Positions 8,708 through 17,073 of a stretch of 64,000 bases of DNA are shown here, piece after piece. Numbering within the stretch: the stretch's first letter is position 1; every line of letters begins with the position of its first letter. The translations under genes and the position numbers were made by a program. The stretch is from positions 28,023 through 92,022 of the forward strand of contig WRAK01000006.1 of NCBI GenBank assembly GCA_009780235.1, read 5' to 3'. Origin of the DNA: Oscillospiraceae bacterium (lineage in GTDB: Bacteria; Bacillota; Clostridia; Oscillospirales; Oscillospiraceae). A model generated the notes under the pieces. That model was not told the DNA's origin. It saw nothing but the letters and a program-made list of their open reading frames with translations, and made no database searches.

Positions 8708-9583
8708 ATGCAAAACGACAGAAGCGAACTCAACAGAAACCTGGCCCAGATGCTCAAGGGCGGCGTCATTATGGACGTCACAACGCCCGAACAGGCCGTC
8801 ATTGCAGAGCAGGCGGGTGCCTGTGCCGTCATGGCACTTGAGCGTGTCCCGGCGGATATTCGGGCGGCGGGCGGCGTGTCCCGCATGAGCGACCCGAAGA
8901 TGATTAAAAGCATTCAGGAAGCCGTCACTATCCCCGTCATGGCGAAATGCCGGCTGGGTCACTTCGCCGAGGCGCAGATTTTGGAAGCCTTGGAGATTGA
9001 CTACATTGACGAGAGCGAAGTGCTCACCCCGGCGGATGACACCTATCACATCGACAAAACCCGTTTTGCCGTTCCCTTTGTCTGTGGCGCACAGAATTTA
9101 GGCGAGGCTCTGCGGCGGATTAACGAGGGCGCATCCATGATTCGCACCAAGGGCGAACCCGGCACGGGCGATGTCGTCCAAGCCGTGCGCCACATGCGCA
9201 TGATGCAGGCTGAACTCCGCAAAATCCAAGCCCTGCGCACGGACGAGCTGTACCATGCGGCTAAAGAATTGCAAGTCCCCTATGACCTGCTGGTCTACGT
9301 CAGCGACCACGGGCGGCTCCCTGTGGTGAACTTCGCCGCAGGCGGCATTGCCTCCCCGGCGGACGCGTCGCTGATGATGCAGCTTGGCGCAGAGGGTGTG
9401 TTCGTCGGCTCCGGCATCTTCAAGTCCGGCGACCCCGCGCGGCGGGCGGCGGCCATTGTGCAGGCGACGACGAACTTCACGGACTTCAAGCTCTTGGCAG
9501 AGATTTCCGCTGACCTCGGTGAGCCTATGGTGGGCATCAACGAGCAGGAGATCGAACTGCTTATGGCACAGAGGGGCATCTGA
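8708..9583 (+). CDS. pdxS: Pyridoxal 5'-phosphate synthase, lyase subunit PdxS
   Basis: Forms PLP from ribose 5-phosphate, glyceraldehyde 3-phosphate and ammonia. 291 residues with the (beta/alpha)8 signatures: K80 in [12 protein letters not shown] and K148 in [10 protein letters not shown] are the two catalytic lysines. The start at 8708 suits the AAAGGA 8 bases upstream; the ATG at 8699 is too close to it. It overlaps pdxT by one base (TGATG), so the subunits are probably translated together. Confidence 0.97.
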   Translation: MQNDRSELNRNLAQMLKGGVIMDVTTPEQAVIAEQAGACAVMALERVPADIRAAGGVSRMSDPKMIKSIQEAVTIPVMAKCRLGHFAEAQILEALEIDYIDESEVLTPADDTYHIDKTRFAVPFVCGAQNLGEALRRINEGASMIRTKGEPGTGDVVQAVRHMRMMQAELRKIQALRTDELYHAAKELQVPYDLLVYVSDHGRLPVVNFAAGGIASPADASLMMQLGAEGVFVGSGIFKSGDPARRAAAIVQATTNFTDFKLLAEISADLGEPMVGINEQEIELLMAQRGI

Positions 9584-10155
9584 TGCGCATCGGCGTTTTA
9601 GCCTTACAAGGTGCATTCATCGAGCATCGGCATATGTTGGAGGCTCTCGGCGTAGAGAGCTTCGAAATTCGGCAGAAGAGCCACATCCCCACCGCGTTCG
9701 ACGGTCTCATCCTCCCCGGCGGCGAAAGTACGACGATGGGAAAGCTGCTCCGGGAGTTGGAGCTGTTTGACCCCATTCAGACGCTCATAAAAGGCGGGCT
9801 TCCCGTCTTTGGCACCTGCGCGGGGCTTTTGCTCTTGGCAAAGGAAATCGCGAACGACGACAAGCGGCACCTCGCTACGATGGACATCCGCGCCAAACGC
9901 AACGCTTACGGGCGGCAGTTGGGCAGTTTCCATACGAGGGCAGAGTTCAAGGGCCTGGGCGAGATTCCCATGACTTTTATCCGCGCGCCGTATGTCGAGA
10001 CGCTGTGGGACGGCACAGAGCCTTTGGCCGAGGTGGACGGCAAGATTGTCGCCGCACGGCAGGGGCGGCAATTGGTCACGGCGTTTCATCCGGAACTGGA
10101 TGATGATTTGAGCGTGCACGGGTACTTTTTGGGGATGGTTACGGGTAGTGAATAA
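9583..10155 (+). CDS. pdxT: Pyridoxal 5'-phosphate synthase, glutaminase subunit PdxT
   Basis: Class I glutamine amidotransferase feeding ammonia to PdxS. 190 residues with PGGEST near 46, nucleophile C79 in FGTCAG, and H169/E171 in AFHPEL completing the triad. It starts on the last base of pdxS and ends just before a hairpin terminator. Confidence 0.97.
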   Translation: MRIGVLALQGAFIEHRHMLEALGVESFEIRQKSHIPTAFDGLILPGGESTTMGKLLRELELFDPIQTLIKGGLPVFGTCAGLLLLAKEIANDDKRHLATMDIRAKRNAYGRQLGSFHTRAEFKGLGEIPMTFIRAPYVETLWDGTEPLAEVDGKIVAARQGRQLVTAFHPELDDDLSVHGYFLGMVTGSE

Positions 10156-10160
10156 TAAAC

Positions 10161-10190
10161 ACGAGCGGGGCGAAAGCCTCGCTCGTTTTC
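10161..10190 (+). terminator. Rho-independent terminator after pdxT
   Basis: ACGAGCGGGGC-gaaa-GCCTCGCTCGT followed by TTTTC. Confidence 0.85.
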
Positions 10191-10315
10191 TATGTCCCGG
10201 CCTATTTGTCGGAACCACCACCTCTACCACCAACGCCTCTTCCCGCAAATGGTTAGCCGAGTTAATGCAGAGCTTATCCGCCTTTTGCCTCCTGCTTGGT
10301 CTAAGCCGCCCCCCT

Positions 10316-10344
10316 TTGCTTCACAACAGAATTTATGGTATAAC
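10316..10344 (+). promoter_or_regulatory. Promoter of the putative small RNA
   Basis: TTGCTT (10316-10321), 17-bp spacer, TATAAC (10339-10344). It is closely similar to the promoter 138 bp downstream (10454-10482), suggesting a duplication. Confidence 0.65.
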
Positions 10345-10350
10345 AACCCG

Positions 10351-10456
10351 ACCCACTAAGTCGCCAAAAGCGGCAAGCGGGTACCCCGGAACGTTGTATC
10401 ATAAAAGACGGCACCAGCGCGTCTTGTTCTGCCGAAGTCTAGGCAGAACTTTTTTG
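10351..10456 (+). ncRNA. Putative small noncoding RNA, about 106 nt, unknown family
   Basis: Bounded by its own promoter and by a strong intrinsic terminator (GTTCTGCC 10426-10433, GGCAGAAC 10442-10449, then T6). Predicted folding: an outer ACCC/GGGU pair (10351-10354 with 10378-10381) around GUCGC/GCGGC, then AAGACG...CGUCUU (about 10405-10425), then the terminator. No open frame of useful length and no known riboswitch or 6S/SRP consensus that I recognise. The 10156-10636 intergenic stretch holds only this RNA, the pdxT terminator, two promoters and a possible gene remnant. Confidence 0.55.
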
Positions 10457-10482
10457 CTTTGCAAAAGGATTTATGCTATAAT
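10454..10482 (+). promoter_or_regulatory. Promoter upstream of PTS EIIA gene
   Basis: TTGCTT (10454-10459), 17-bp spacer, TGC-TATAAT (10477-10482). It overlaps the small RNA terminator tail. Confidence 0.7.
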
Positions 10483-10508
10483 AAACCACAGCAAACAGCC
10501 AAAAGAAG

Positions 10509-10631
10509 CACTCCCATGTTCACCATAGCCATGCTGCAGACCGCGTGAATGGGTGGATTCAACACTTGTGGCTGAACACGGCCGATGAAGTGCGTGCGTC
10601 ACTAGGCCGGATTCCGGCAGAATTGGAGGGA
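10509..10631 (+). pseudogene. Possible 3' remnant of a degraded gene
   Basis: An in-frame segment encodes HSHAADRVNGWIQHLWLNTA and then a C-terminus-like GRIPAELEG before TAG. It has no ATG start; the only starts are a GTG at 10545 without a ribosome site, or a short MFTIAMLQTA frame in another phase. The last codons contain the ribosome site of the EIIA gene. Could equally be chance. Confidence 0.2.
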
Positions 10632-10636
10632 TAGCC

Positions 10637-11101
10637 ATGTTGTCGGGAATAGAACTCCGCCCGGATTTTATTCTGCCGGATTTGGGAGCGGACAGCGATT
10701 TACAAGTCATTGAACGGCTGGCAGACTGCCTGTTCGGGGCGGGGATGGTGCGGGACACGTTCAAATCCGCTGTCCTCAAGCGGGAAGTGGACTACTGTAC
10801 TGGACTTGCCTTCCCGGAGATGAGCGTCGCCATCCCGCACACCGACCCGGCGCATGTGATTATGCCCTGCATAGCGATTGCCGCCCTGCGGGAGCCTGTG
10901 ACCTTTCGCTCCATGGGACGGCCGAATGTGCCGTGTGAGGTGGAGATGGTGTTTCTCCTTGCCATCACCGACCCGGACACGCAGGTGGGCTTTTTGACGG
11001 CCTTGATTCAGGCGTTCCGAGAACCGGGCAGGCTGCCTGCCCTCAAAGCGTGTAAGACTGCGGAAGAATTGACCGCATTATTTCAATCATATTTTGACTA
11101 G
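10637..11101 (+). CDS. PTS sugar transporter EIIA component (fructose/galactitol type)
   Basis: 154 residues, ATG behind GGAGGG. The PTS_EIIA_2 fold is indicated by VAIPHTDPAH with the phosphorylated His at H68. It would take phosphate from HPr and pass it to the EIIB encoded 19 bases downstream. No EIIC permease, EIIA/B fusion or sugar gene follows, so the substrate cannot be given; galactitol-like systems are the nearest match in architecture. The pair may complete a permease elsewhere or have a regulatory role. Confidence 0.82.
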   Translation: MLSGIELRPDFILPDLGADSDLQVIERLADCLFGAGMVRDTFKSAVLKREVDYCTGLAFPEMSVAIPHTDPAHVIMPCIAIAALREPVTFRSMGRPNVPCEVEMVFLLAITDPDTQVGFLTALIQAFREPGRLPALKACKTAEELTALFQSYFD

Positions 11102-11120
11102 AGGAAAGGAGCGGAAGCAT

Positions 11121-11408
11121 ATGAAACAGATTTTATTGGCCTGCGGTACGGGCATCTGTACGACGACAATTGCCACAAAGAAATTGGAGATGGCCCTCAA
11201 TGAAAAGGGGTGGGCGGGGAAATACAAAATTACCCAATGTAAGGTGACCGAGGTGCCGAATTTGTCGCCGGATTTTGACCTCTGCGTTGCCACGACCCCG
11301 GTGGCGGGGGAGGTACAATGTCCTGTGATTATCGGCGCGCCTGCCTTGCTGACGGGGATTGGATTGGATCCGATTATTTCGCAGATTGTGGATGTGCTTA
11401 GCGCATAA
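11121..11408 (+). CDS. PTS EIIB component, galactitol type
   Basis: 95 residues. The N-terminal LLACGTGICTTTIA places the phosphocysteine at C8 in the P-loop-like CGTGI motif of EIIB-Gat. The start at 11121 follows AAAGGAG; the earlier ATG is within that site. Translationally close to EIIA. No EIIC is adjacent: the 276 bases to the next gene hold only GC-rich repeat sequence. Confidence 0.85.
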   Translation: MKQILLACGTGICTTTIATKKLEMALNEKGWAGKYKITQCKVTEVPNLSPDFDLCVATTPVAGEVQCPVIIGAPALLTGIGLDPIISQIVDVLSA

Positions 11409-11684
11409 CGCTTTATAGGGGCGGGGGTTTCATTTTTGCCCGTGTGTTACATTTATATTATACGTTGGGCTTGCCCGCCGGCGAGGCGCAGCAACGTTGG
11501 AACAAGCAAAACGATAGGGACGACCGAGGGCGGGCACCCCCGCGAGGTCGCCCTTACAACGAACACTTTTCTACAAAATGGAACAAAATAGACACCCCAT
11601 CGTCTAAATAGAATACGCAAGATTAGACAATTGCCAATCGCTTTCCACAAAAGAAAACACCCCCCACACAAGGAGTTGACCCCA

Positions 11685-12647
11685 TTGCCAACCACCCACC
11701 CCAAAGCCCTACACAAAGAATTTCTAAGCAAAATGCTCTTGGCCCGCAAATTTGAAGAGCAAGTCCAAACCCTCTTCGCCCAAGGGCTCGTCCACGGCAC
11801 AACCCACCTCGGTATCGGGGAGGAAGCTACCGCCGTGGGTACGATTCTGGCCGCCGAGCCGCAGGACTACTTGCTCGCCACGCACAGAGGGCACAATCAT
11901 GCGTTGGCCAAAGGCGTAGACATCAATGCCATGATGGCCGAAATCCTCGCAAAGTCCGACGGCGTCTGCAAGGGCAAGGGCGGATCGATGCACATCGCGG
12001 ACCTTGACAAAGGCATCCTCGGTGCGAACGGCATCTTGGGGTCGAGCGCACCCATCGCTTGCGGAGCGGGGATGACGATTCGGCGGCGGGGTGAGGACAG
12101 AATCGTCCTCTGCTTTTTCGGCGACGGCGCGGCGAACTTGGGTGCGGTTCACGAGGCGATGAACCTCGCCGCCCTGTGGAATCTGCCCGTGCTTTTCGTG
12201 CTGGTTAACAACACTTACGGCATGTCTCTGCACATCTCCAAGGCCAGTAGTGACCCCGATTTGACCAAGCGGGCGTACCCCTTCGGCATCCCCGCCGAGA
12301 CGGTGGACGGCAACGATGTCATTGCGGTCTACGACACCGTGAAGCACGCCCGTGACTACGTCGTCGAACACGGCCCCATGCTGATTGTGGAGAATACCTA
12401 CCGCATCTCCGGCCACTCGAAGTCGGACGGTAACCTCTATCGCACGAAAGCGGAGATTGCCGAGTGGCGGGAGAAATGCCCGATTCTCAGGCACAAAAAA
12501 TACCTGCTGGACAAGGAAATTTTTACCGCAGAAGCGATAGACGAGATGGACAAAGAGACCACAGCCATTATCGAAGCGGCAGTAGCCTACGGCAAGGCAT
12601 CGCCTGAGCCGTCACTTGACACCATCTTGACCGACATCTACGCTTAG
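11685..12647 (+). CDS. acoA: TPP-dependent acetoin/2-oxoacid dehydrogenase E1 alpha
   Basis: 320 residues; a TTG start at 11685 fits the AAGGAG 8 bases upstream, whereas the upstream TTG at 11631 has no site. The TPP motif begins GDG at 146-148 and closes near LVNN around 174. Residues HLGIGEEA (41-48) and HRGH (67-70) match the E1-alpha active site. It forms the decarboxylating E1 heterotetramer with the next gene and feeds the E2. AcoA-type is favoured by length and gene order; a pyruvate or branched-chain substrate cannot be excluded. Confidence 0.85.
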   Translation: MPTTHPKALHKEFLSKMLLARKFEEQVQTLFAQGLVHGTTHLGIGEEATAVGTILAAEPQDYLLATHRGHNHALAKGVDINAMMAEILAKSDGVCKGKGGSMHIADLDKGILGANGILGSSAPIACGAGMTIRRRGEDRIVLCFFGDGAANLGAVHEAMNLAALWNLPVLFVLVNNTYGMSLHISKASSDPDLTKRAYPFGIPAETVDGNDVIAVYDTVKHARDYVVEHGPMLIVENTYRISGHSKSDGNLYRTKAEIAEWREKCPILRHKKYLLDKEIFTAEAIDEMDKETTAIIEAAVAYGKASPEPSLDTILTDIYA

Positions 12648-12658
12648 GAGGTAGCGAT

Positions 12659-13636
12659 ATGAGAGAAATTACCTACGCCCAAGCTGTCAAAGAGGCCATG
12701 AGCGAAGAGATGCGCTGTGACCCCGATGTGTTTTTCATGGGCGAGGATATCGGCGTCTATGGCGGGGCTTTCGGTATCTCCAACGGAATGCTGGCGGAGT
12801 TCGGCCCGGAGCGGGTGCGCGACACGCCGATTTCGGAGAACGGTTTTGTCGGCGCGGCTGTCGGTGCCGCCGTCACGGGGAGCCGTCCCATTGTGGAACT
12901 GATGTTTTCCGATTTTATGACTGTGTGCTTCGACCACATATTAAACCAGGCTCCGAAGATGCGCTACATGTTCGGCGGCAAGGCGAAGGTGCCTATGGTA
13001 CTCCGCACGGCGGCCGGCGGCGGAACGGGTGCGGCGGCGCAGCACTCGCAGAGTTTGGAGACGATTTACGCCCACATCCCGGGGCTGAAAGTTGTGGTTC
13101 CGTCCACGCCCTATGACGCCAAGGGGCTGTTAAAGACGGCGATTCGGGATGACAATCCCGTGATTTTCTTGGAGCAAAAGCTGCTCTATCGCACAAAAGG
13201 CGACGTGCCGGAGGAGGAGTATACCATCCCCTTCGGCATAGCCGACATCAAACGCCCGGGGGCGGATTGTACCATTATCACCTACGGACGTATGGTGCAA
13301 TTATCCCTCCAAGCGGCGGAGCTGTTGGCGCAAGAGGGGATTGACGCGGAGGTTATCGACATCCGCACGCTCTTGCCATTGGATACAGCGACGCTGATTC
13401 AGTCGGTGAAGAAGACGAAGCATTGCGTCATCGTCCACGAGGCGGTAAAGTTCGCCGGATTCGGCGGCGAATTAGCGGCGACGATTCACGAGAGTGAGGC
13501 GTTTTACTACCTCGACGCCCCCGTCAAACGCCTGGGGGCGGTAAGTGCCCCGATTCCGTTTAATCCCGTGTTGGAAAAAAACTGTTTCCCCACCGTGGAG
13601 GAGATTGTGCAGGCCGTGCGGGAGACGCAGTCGTAG
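12659..13636 (+). CDS. acoB: Acetoin/2-oxoacid dehydrogenase E1 beta
   Basis: 325 residues with the transketolase pyrimidine-binding domain (MGEDIGVYGGAFGIS near 21, DTPISENGFVGAAVGAA near 55) and C-terminal domain. It begins 11 bases after E1 alpha behind TAGGAGGT. The stop TAG (13634-13636) lies within a GTAGGGG sequence that resembles the start of the palindromic repeat family. Confidence 0.88.
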   Translation: MREITYAQAVKEAMSEEMRCDPDVFFMGEDIGVYGGAFGISNGMLAEFGPERVRDTPISENGFVGAAVGAAVTGSRPIVELMFSDFMTVCFDHILNQAPKMRYMFGGKAKVPMVLRTAAGGGTGAAAQHSQSLETIYAHIPGLKVVVPSTPYDAKGLLKTAIRDDNPVIFLEQKLLYRTKGDVPEEEYTIPFGIADIKRPGADCTIITYGRMVQLSLQAAELLAQEGIDAEVIDIRTLLPLDTATLIQSVKKTKHCVIVHEAVKFAGFGGELAATIHESEAFYYLDAPVKRLGAVSAPIPFNPVLEKNCFPTVEEIVQAVRETQS

Positions 13637-13772
13637 GGGCCTCCCCGTGCCCCCCCTTTTGCGCCAAGATTGAGAGAGCGGGACGATGACACCCCGCGTG
13701 CGTAGTAGGAGCGCATTCTGCCGCCCGTTGCCCTTGCCCTGAATTTTGCATTGCGACGAAAAGGAGCACCTC

Positions 13773-14945
13773 ATGACCGAACTCATCATGCCCAAGGCCG
13801 GGATGGCCATGGAAGAGGGTAAAATCGTCCGTTGGCTGAAAGATGTGGGCGACCGCATAGAGGCGGGCGAGGCGATTATGGAGATTGAGACAGACAAAAT
13901 CACCATGGAAACCGAATCCCCCGCCGCCGGCATCTTGTTGGTGAAGTATTACGAGGACGGAGATGTCGTCCCCGTGACGGTCACAGTCGGCTACATAGGT
14001 GAGCGGGGCGAGACCGTCCCGGACGCGCCTATGGTTCCATCTGCTTCTGTAGGGGGCGGCGTCCCCGATGCTCCGCTTGCCCATGTCCCTGCTCAGCACA
14101 CAACATGCAGCACTCAAAACTCGATAATACCTCTTGCCACGCCCTATGCCAGAACCTTGGCCGCCCAGGCCGGCGTGGACTTAGGCACACTCACGGGCAG
14201 CGGACACGGCGGCGTTATCAAAGCCCGTGACGTGCAAAAAGTCTCGGCGGATGCCGGCCACGCTGACGGCGATACGACCGTGCCTCTAGCCGGGATGCGT
14301 GCCGTCATTGCAGAGCGGATGACGCGTGCGGCGGAGATTCCCGCCGTCACGCAGAGCATGAAGGTCTACATGGATGACCTCCTCGCCCTCCGCGCCGAAG
14401 TCAATGAGGGGTGCGCGGAAAAGGTTACAATCAACGACTTTATCATCAAAGCCGCCGCTCATGCCGTTGCGGAATCGGATTTGTTCCGCACGGAGATTGA
14501 CATGGCGAACTGCAGGCTCATCACCCGTGCGCAGACGAATATCGGCGTGGCCGTAGCCTTGGACGAGGGGCTGATGGTGCCTGTCATCCGTGACGCCGAC
14601 AAGCTCACGCTCACGGAACTATCTGTCCGCGCCAAGGATTTGGCCGCCCGTGCCCGCGGCGGGCAACTTTTGCCCGATGAGTGCAGGGGCAGCGTATTTA
14701 CCGTTACAAATCCGGGAGCGAGCGGGATTTTTACGTTTACACCCATCATCAACCAACCCAATGCGGCGATTTTGGGTGTCGGCAGTTTACATGAAGAGTT
14801 AGCTCTTGTGGGCGGGGCATTCGTAACACGGAAGTTCGTGATGATCTGTTTGACGTATGACCACCGCATTATCGACGGCACGGCCGCCGCAGTATTTCAG
14901 CGGCGGATAAAAGGCTTGTTGGAGGAGCCTGCGGTGATGAGTTAA
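13773..14945 (+). CDS. acoC: Dihydrolipoamide acyltransferase E2
   Basis: 390 residues: lipoyl domain with K42 in ETDKITMETESP, a linker, a peripheral-subunit-binding domain (about 120-155, TPYARTLAAQAGVDL), and the acyltransferase core ending with H364 in TYDHRIIDG. The linker (residues about 92-101, bases 14049-14074) is encoded by a GTAGGGGGCGGCG repeat arm read as SVGGGVPDAP. The start at 13773 follows AAAGGAG. No E3 gene follows; the complex must borrow lipoamide dehydrogenase from elsewhere. Confidence 0.93.
   Translation: MTELIMPKAGMAMEEGKIVRWLKDVGDRIEAGEAIMEIETDKITMETESPAAGILLVKYYEDGDVVPVTVTVGYIGERGETVPDAPMVPSASVGGGVPDAPLAHVPAQHTTCSTQNSIIPLATPYARTLAAQAGVDLGTLTGSGHGGVIKARDVQKVSADAGHADGDTTVPLAGMRAVIAERMTRAAEIPAVTQSMKVYMDDLLALRAEVNEGCAEKVTINDFIIKAAAHAVAESDLFRTEIDMANCRLITRAQTNIGVAVALDEGLMVPVIRDADKLTLTELSVRAKDLAARARGGQLLPDECRGSVFTVTNPGASGIFTFTPIINQPNAAILGVGSLHEELALVGGAFVTRKFVMICLTYDHRIIDGTAAAVFQRRIKGLLEEPAVMS
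14049..14074. repeat. GTAGGGGGCGG repeat arm inside the E2 coding frame
   Basis: GTAGGGGGCGGCGTCCCCGA... is read in frame in the flexible lipoyl/subunit-binding linker. It matches the arm at 7873. Confidence 0.75.
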
Positions 14946-14978
14946 AAATGAATAATAATTCAAATTTTCAAAAAATAC

Positions 14979-15007
14979 TTGCATAAAAATTCATAACATG
15001 GTATACT
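14979..15007 (+). promoter_or_regulatory. Promoter of the COG2403-type GTPase gene
   Basis: TTGCAT (14979-14984), 17-bp spacer, TATACT (15002-15007), 36 bp before the ATG. The gene is therefore probably transcribed apart from the E1/E2 operon. Confidence 0.7.
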
Positions 15008-15043
15008 GCAACTTATTCCAACGAACAAGGAGAGAATCGCAAT

Positions 15044-16375
15044 ATGAAAAAAGTCATCATCATCGGAGCCGCAGGGCGGGATTTCCACAACTTCAATACG
15101 TTCTACCGCGACAACCCCAACTATGAAGTCGTTGCTTTCACGGCGGCGCAAATCCCGGATATCGCGGGCCGCTCATATCCGAAAGAGCTGGCGGGCGAGC
15201 TGTACCCGAATGGGATTCCCATCTATCCGCAGGAGGAGCTGGAGACGCTTATCGAGAAATATGACGCAGACGCATGCGTCTTTGCGTATAGTGACGTACC
15301 GTATGAATTTGTTATGGGTGTCGGCGCAAAAGTGAACGCAGCGGGAGCGGCTTTTGCGCTGCTCGGGCCGAAGCAGACCATGCTGCCGAGCAAGAAGCCC
15401 GTTATCGCCATCGGTGCCGTGCGGACGGGTTGCGGCAAGAGCCAGACGACACGGAAGATTGCCGAGCTGCTCAATGAGAGAGGCCTCAAGGTCATCGCTG
15501 TGCGCCACCCCATGCCTTACGGCGATTTGAACGCGCAAAAAGTCCAGCGGTTCGCGTCTTTGGACGATTTGAAAAAACACAACTGCACCATTGAGGAGAT
15601 GGAGGAGTATGAGCCGCACATTGCCGCCGGGAACGTCATCTATGCGGGCGTGGATTACGCCGCCATTTTGGAGCAGGCGGAGAATGACCCCGCCGGTTGC
15701 GATGTCATCCTCTGGGACGGCGGGAACAATGACTTCCCGTTTTACAAGCCCGACCTCATGGTCACAGTGGTGGACCCGCATCGTCCGGGGCATGAGTGCA
15801 GCTATTATCCCGGTGAGGTCACCTTGCGCATCGCGGATGCGGTGGTGATTAACAAGATTGACAGCGCGGATTTCGCGGGCATCCAAGCCGTGCGGGAGAA
15901 TGTGACGAAGCTCAATCCGAATGCGACTGTGATTGACGCGGCCTCGATGATTCACGCCGATGCGCCGGGGATAATCAAGGGCAAGCGTGTGCTCGTTGTC
16001 GAGGACGGCCCGACGTTGACGCATGGGGATATGAAAATCGGTGCGGGTGTTGTCGCCGCACATCGCTTCGGTGCGGCAGAGATCGTTGACCCGCGTCCCT
16101 ACGCCGTGGGCAAACTGGCCGAGACCTTTGAAATCTACCCGGACATCGGTACGGTGCTGCCCGCCATGGGCTACGGCGAGCAACAAATCGCCGACCTCGC
16201 CGCAACCATCGAGAACACGCCCTGTGACTGCGTGATTATCGCAACCCCGATTGATTTGGCTCGGATTATTCCGATGAACAAGCCGAATACGCGGATTGAA
16301 TATGCCTTGCAGGAGATTGGGAGCCCGTGTTTGGCTGATGTGATTGGGGCGTTTTTGGACGAAAAAGGCCTGTAG
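15044..16375 (+). CDS. COG2403-type GTPase (cyclic 2,3-diphosphoglycerate synthetase-like)
   Basis: 443 residues. An N-terminal Rossmann-like segment (KKVIIIGAAGRDFHNFN), a central P-loop domain with GAVRTGCGKSQTTRKI (about 125-140), and a G4-like VVINKIDSAD around 266-275. Full length for the predicted-GTPase family often labelled cyclic 2,3-diphosphoglycerate synthetase. That label comes from archaeal relatives and its relevance in a clostridium is uncertain. Monocistronic by its own promoter and terminator. I do not assign a pathway. Confidence 0.75.
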   Translation: MKKVIIIGAAGRDFHNFNTFYRDNPNYEVVAFTAAQIPDIAGRSYPKELAGELYPNGIPIYPQEELETLIEKYDADACVFAYSDVPYEFVMGVGAKVNAAGAAFALLGPKQTMLPSKKPVIAIGAVRTGCGKSQTTRKIAELLNERGLKVIAVRHPMPYGDLNAQKVQRFASLDDLKKHNCTIEEMEEYEPHIAAGNVIYAGVDYAAILEQAENDPAGCDVILWDGGNNDFPFYKPDLMVTVVDPHRPGHECSYYPGEVTLRIADAVVINKIDSADFAGIQAVRENVTKLNPNATVIDAASMIHADAPGIIKGKRVLVVEDGPTLTHGDMKIGAGVVAAHRFGAAEIVDPRPYAVGKLAETFEIYPDIGTVLPAMGYGEQQIADLAATIENTPCDCVIIATPIDLARIIPMNKPNTRIEYALQEIGSPCLADVIGAFLDEKGL

Positions 16376-16391
16376 GAGCATCCGTTGTTAC

Positions 16392-16427
16392 AAAAATCCC
16401 GCACGGTTTTGACCGTGCGGGATTTTT
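16392..16427. terminator. Bidirectional terminator between GTPase gene and mdcG
   Basis: AAAAATCCCGCACGGT-tttg-ACCGTGCGGGATTTTT, a 16-bp perfect stem with A/T ends in both directions. It overlaps the mdcG stop codon. Confidence 0.9.
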
Positions 16428-17073
16428 ATATTGGTAGCGTTGCACAAGTTATCGGCCGCAACTCCACAGTATGCAGAGCTTTGCATAACACCGTTTTCTG
16501 TCCGGAGAAGAGTTCGGCAAGCTTCACCCCCGCCCCGTCGGTGCATAAAGCCTCCATATCAAAGCGAACGTTGTGCGCCTTGCCGAGCGTTATCGCCGCC
16601 TCATAAAAGGCTCGTAAATCGGTATCACCTTGCGGTCGGACTAACACATCTATGTCCGAATCGGATGTCAGATAGGGGAGGCCGGTGACGGCCTCCAACG
16701 CGGCGGAACCATAGAGACCCACATCTATGCCCCTTTCATCCGCAAGGCGCATCAGCATTTTCGGCGCACCGCCTTGGTTCCACATGGCCATTGCATCAAA
16801 GGGGGTGATGCGTCCCCGCACACCGTCTGCCGGGACAGTTGCGGAAATCCGCACACGTATGCCCTCGCGGCGGAGGTGGGAGGAGAAGCCGACTTGGGCG
16901 AATCCGGGAGCCGCATCTTCCTGCCGCCTGACAATCGCAGGCACGTCCGAGAAAATCACCGCGTCAATCAGCGCGTCCGGGAGTGTGAGGTGCAGGGGGA
17001 TGGCCGACTTGCGGGCGTACTCTCTGGCGGCGGCATCCAACAGGAGCAAATCATGGCGGGCGAACACGGTCAT
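16426..17073 (-). CDS. mdcG: Malonate decarboxylase holo-ACP synthase (phosphoribosyl-dephospho-CoA transferase)
   Basis: Attaches the 2'-(5''-triphosphoribosyl)-3'-dephospho-CoA group to the acyl carrier subunit MdcC. About 215 residues with the nucleotidyltransferase signature VGLYGSAALEAVTGLPYL followed by SDSDIDVLV. The start could be the ATG at 17073 (ATGA overlap with the preceding gene), or the GTG at 17067, which has better spacing from AAAGGA. Last gene of the malonate operon. Confidence 0.88.
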   Translation of the reverse strand: MTVFARHDLLLLDAAAREYARKSAIPLHLTLPDALIDAVIFSDVPAIVRRQEDAAPGFAQVGFSSHLRREGIRVRISATVPADGVRGRITPFDAMAMWNQGGAPKMLMRLADERGIDVGLYGSAALEAVTGLPYLTSDSDIDVLVRPQGDTDLRAFYEAAITLGKAHNVRFDMEALCTDGAGVKLAELFSGQKTVLCKALHTVELRPITCATLPI

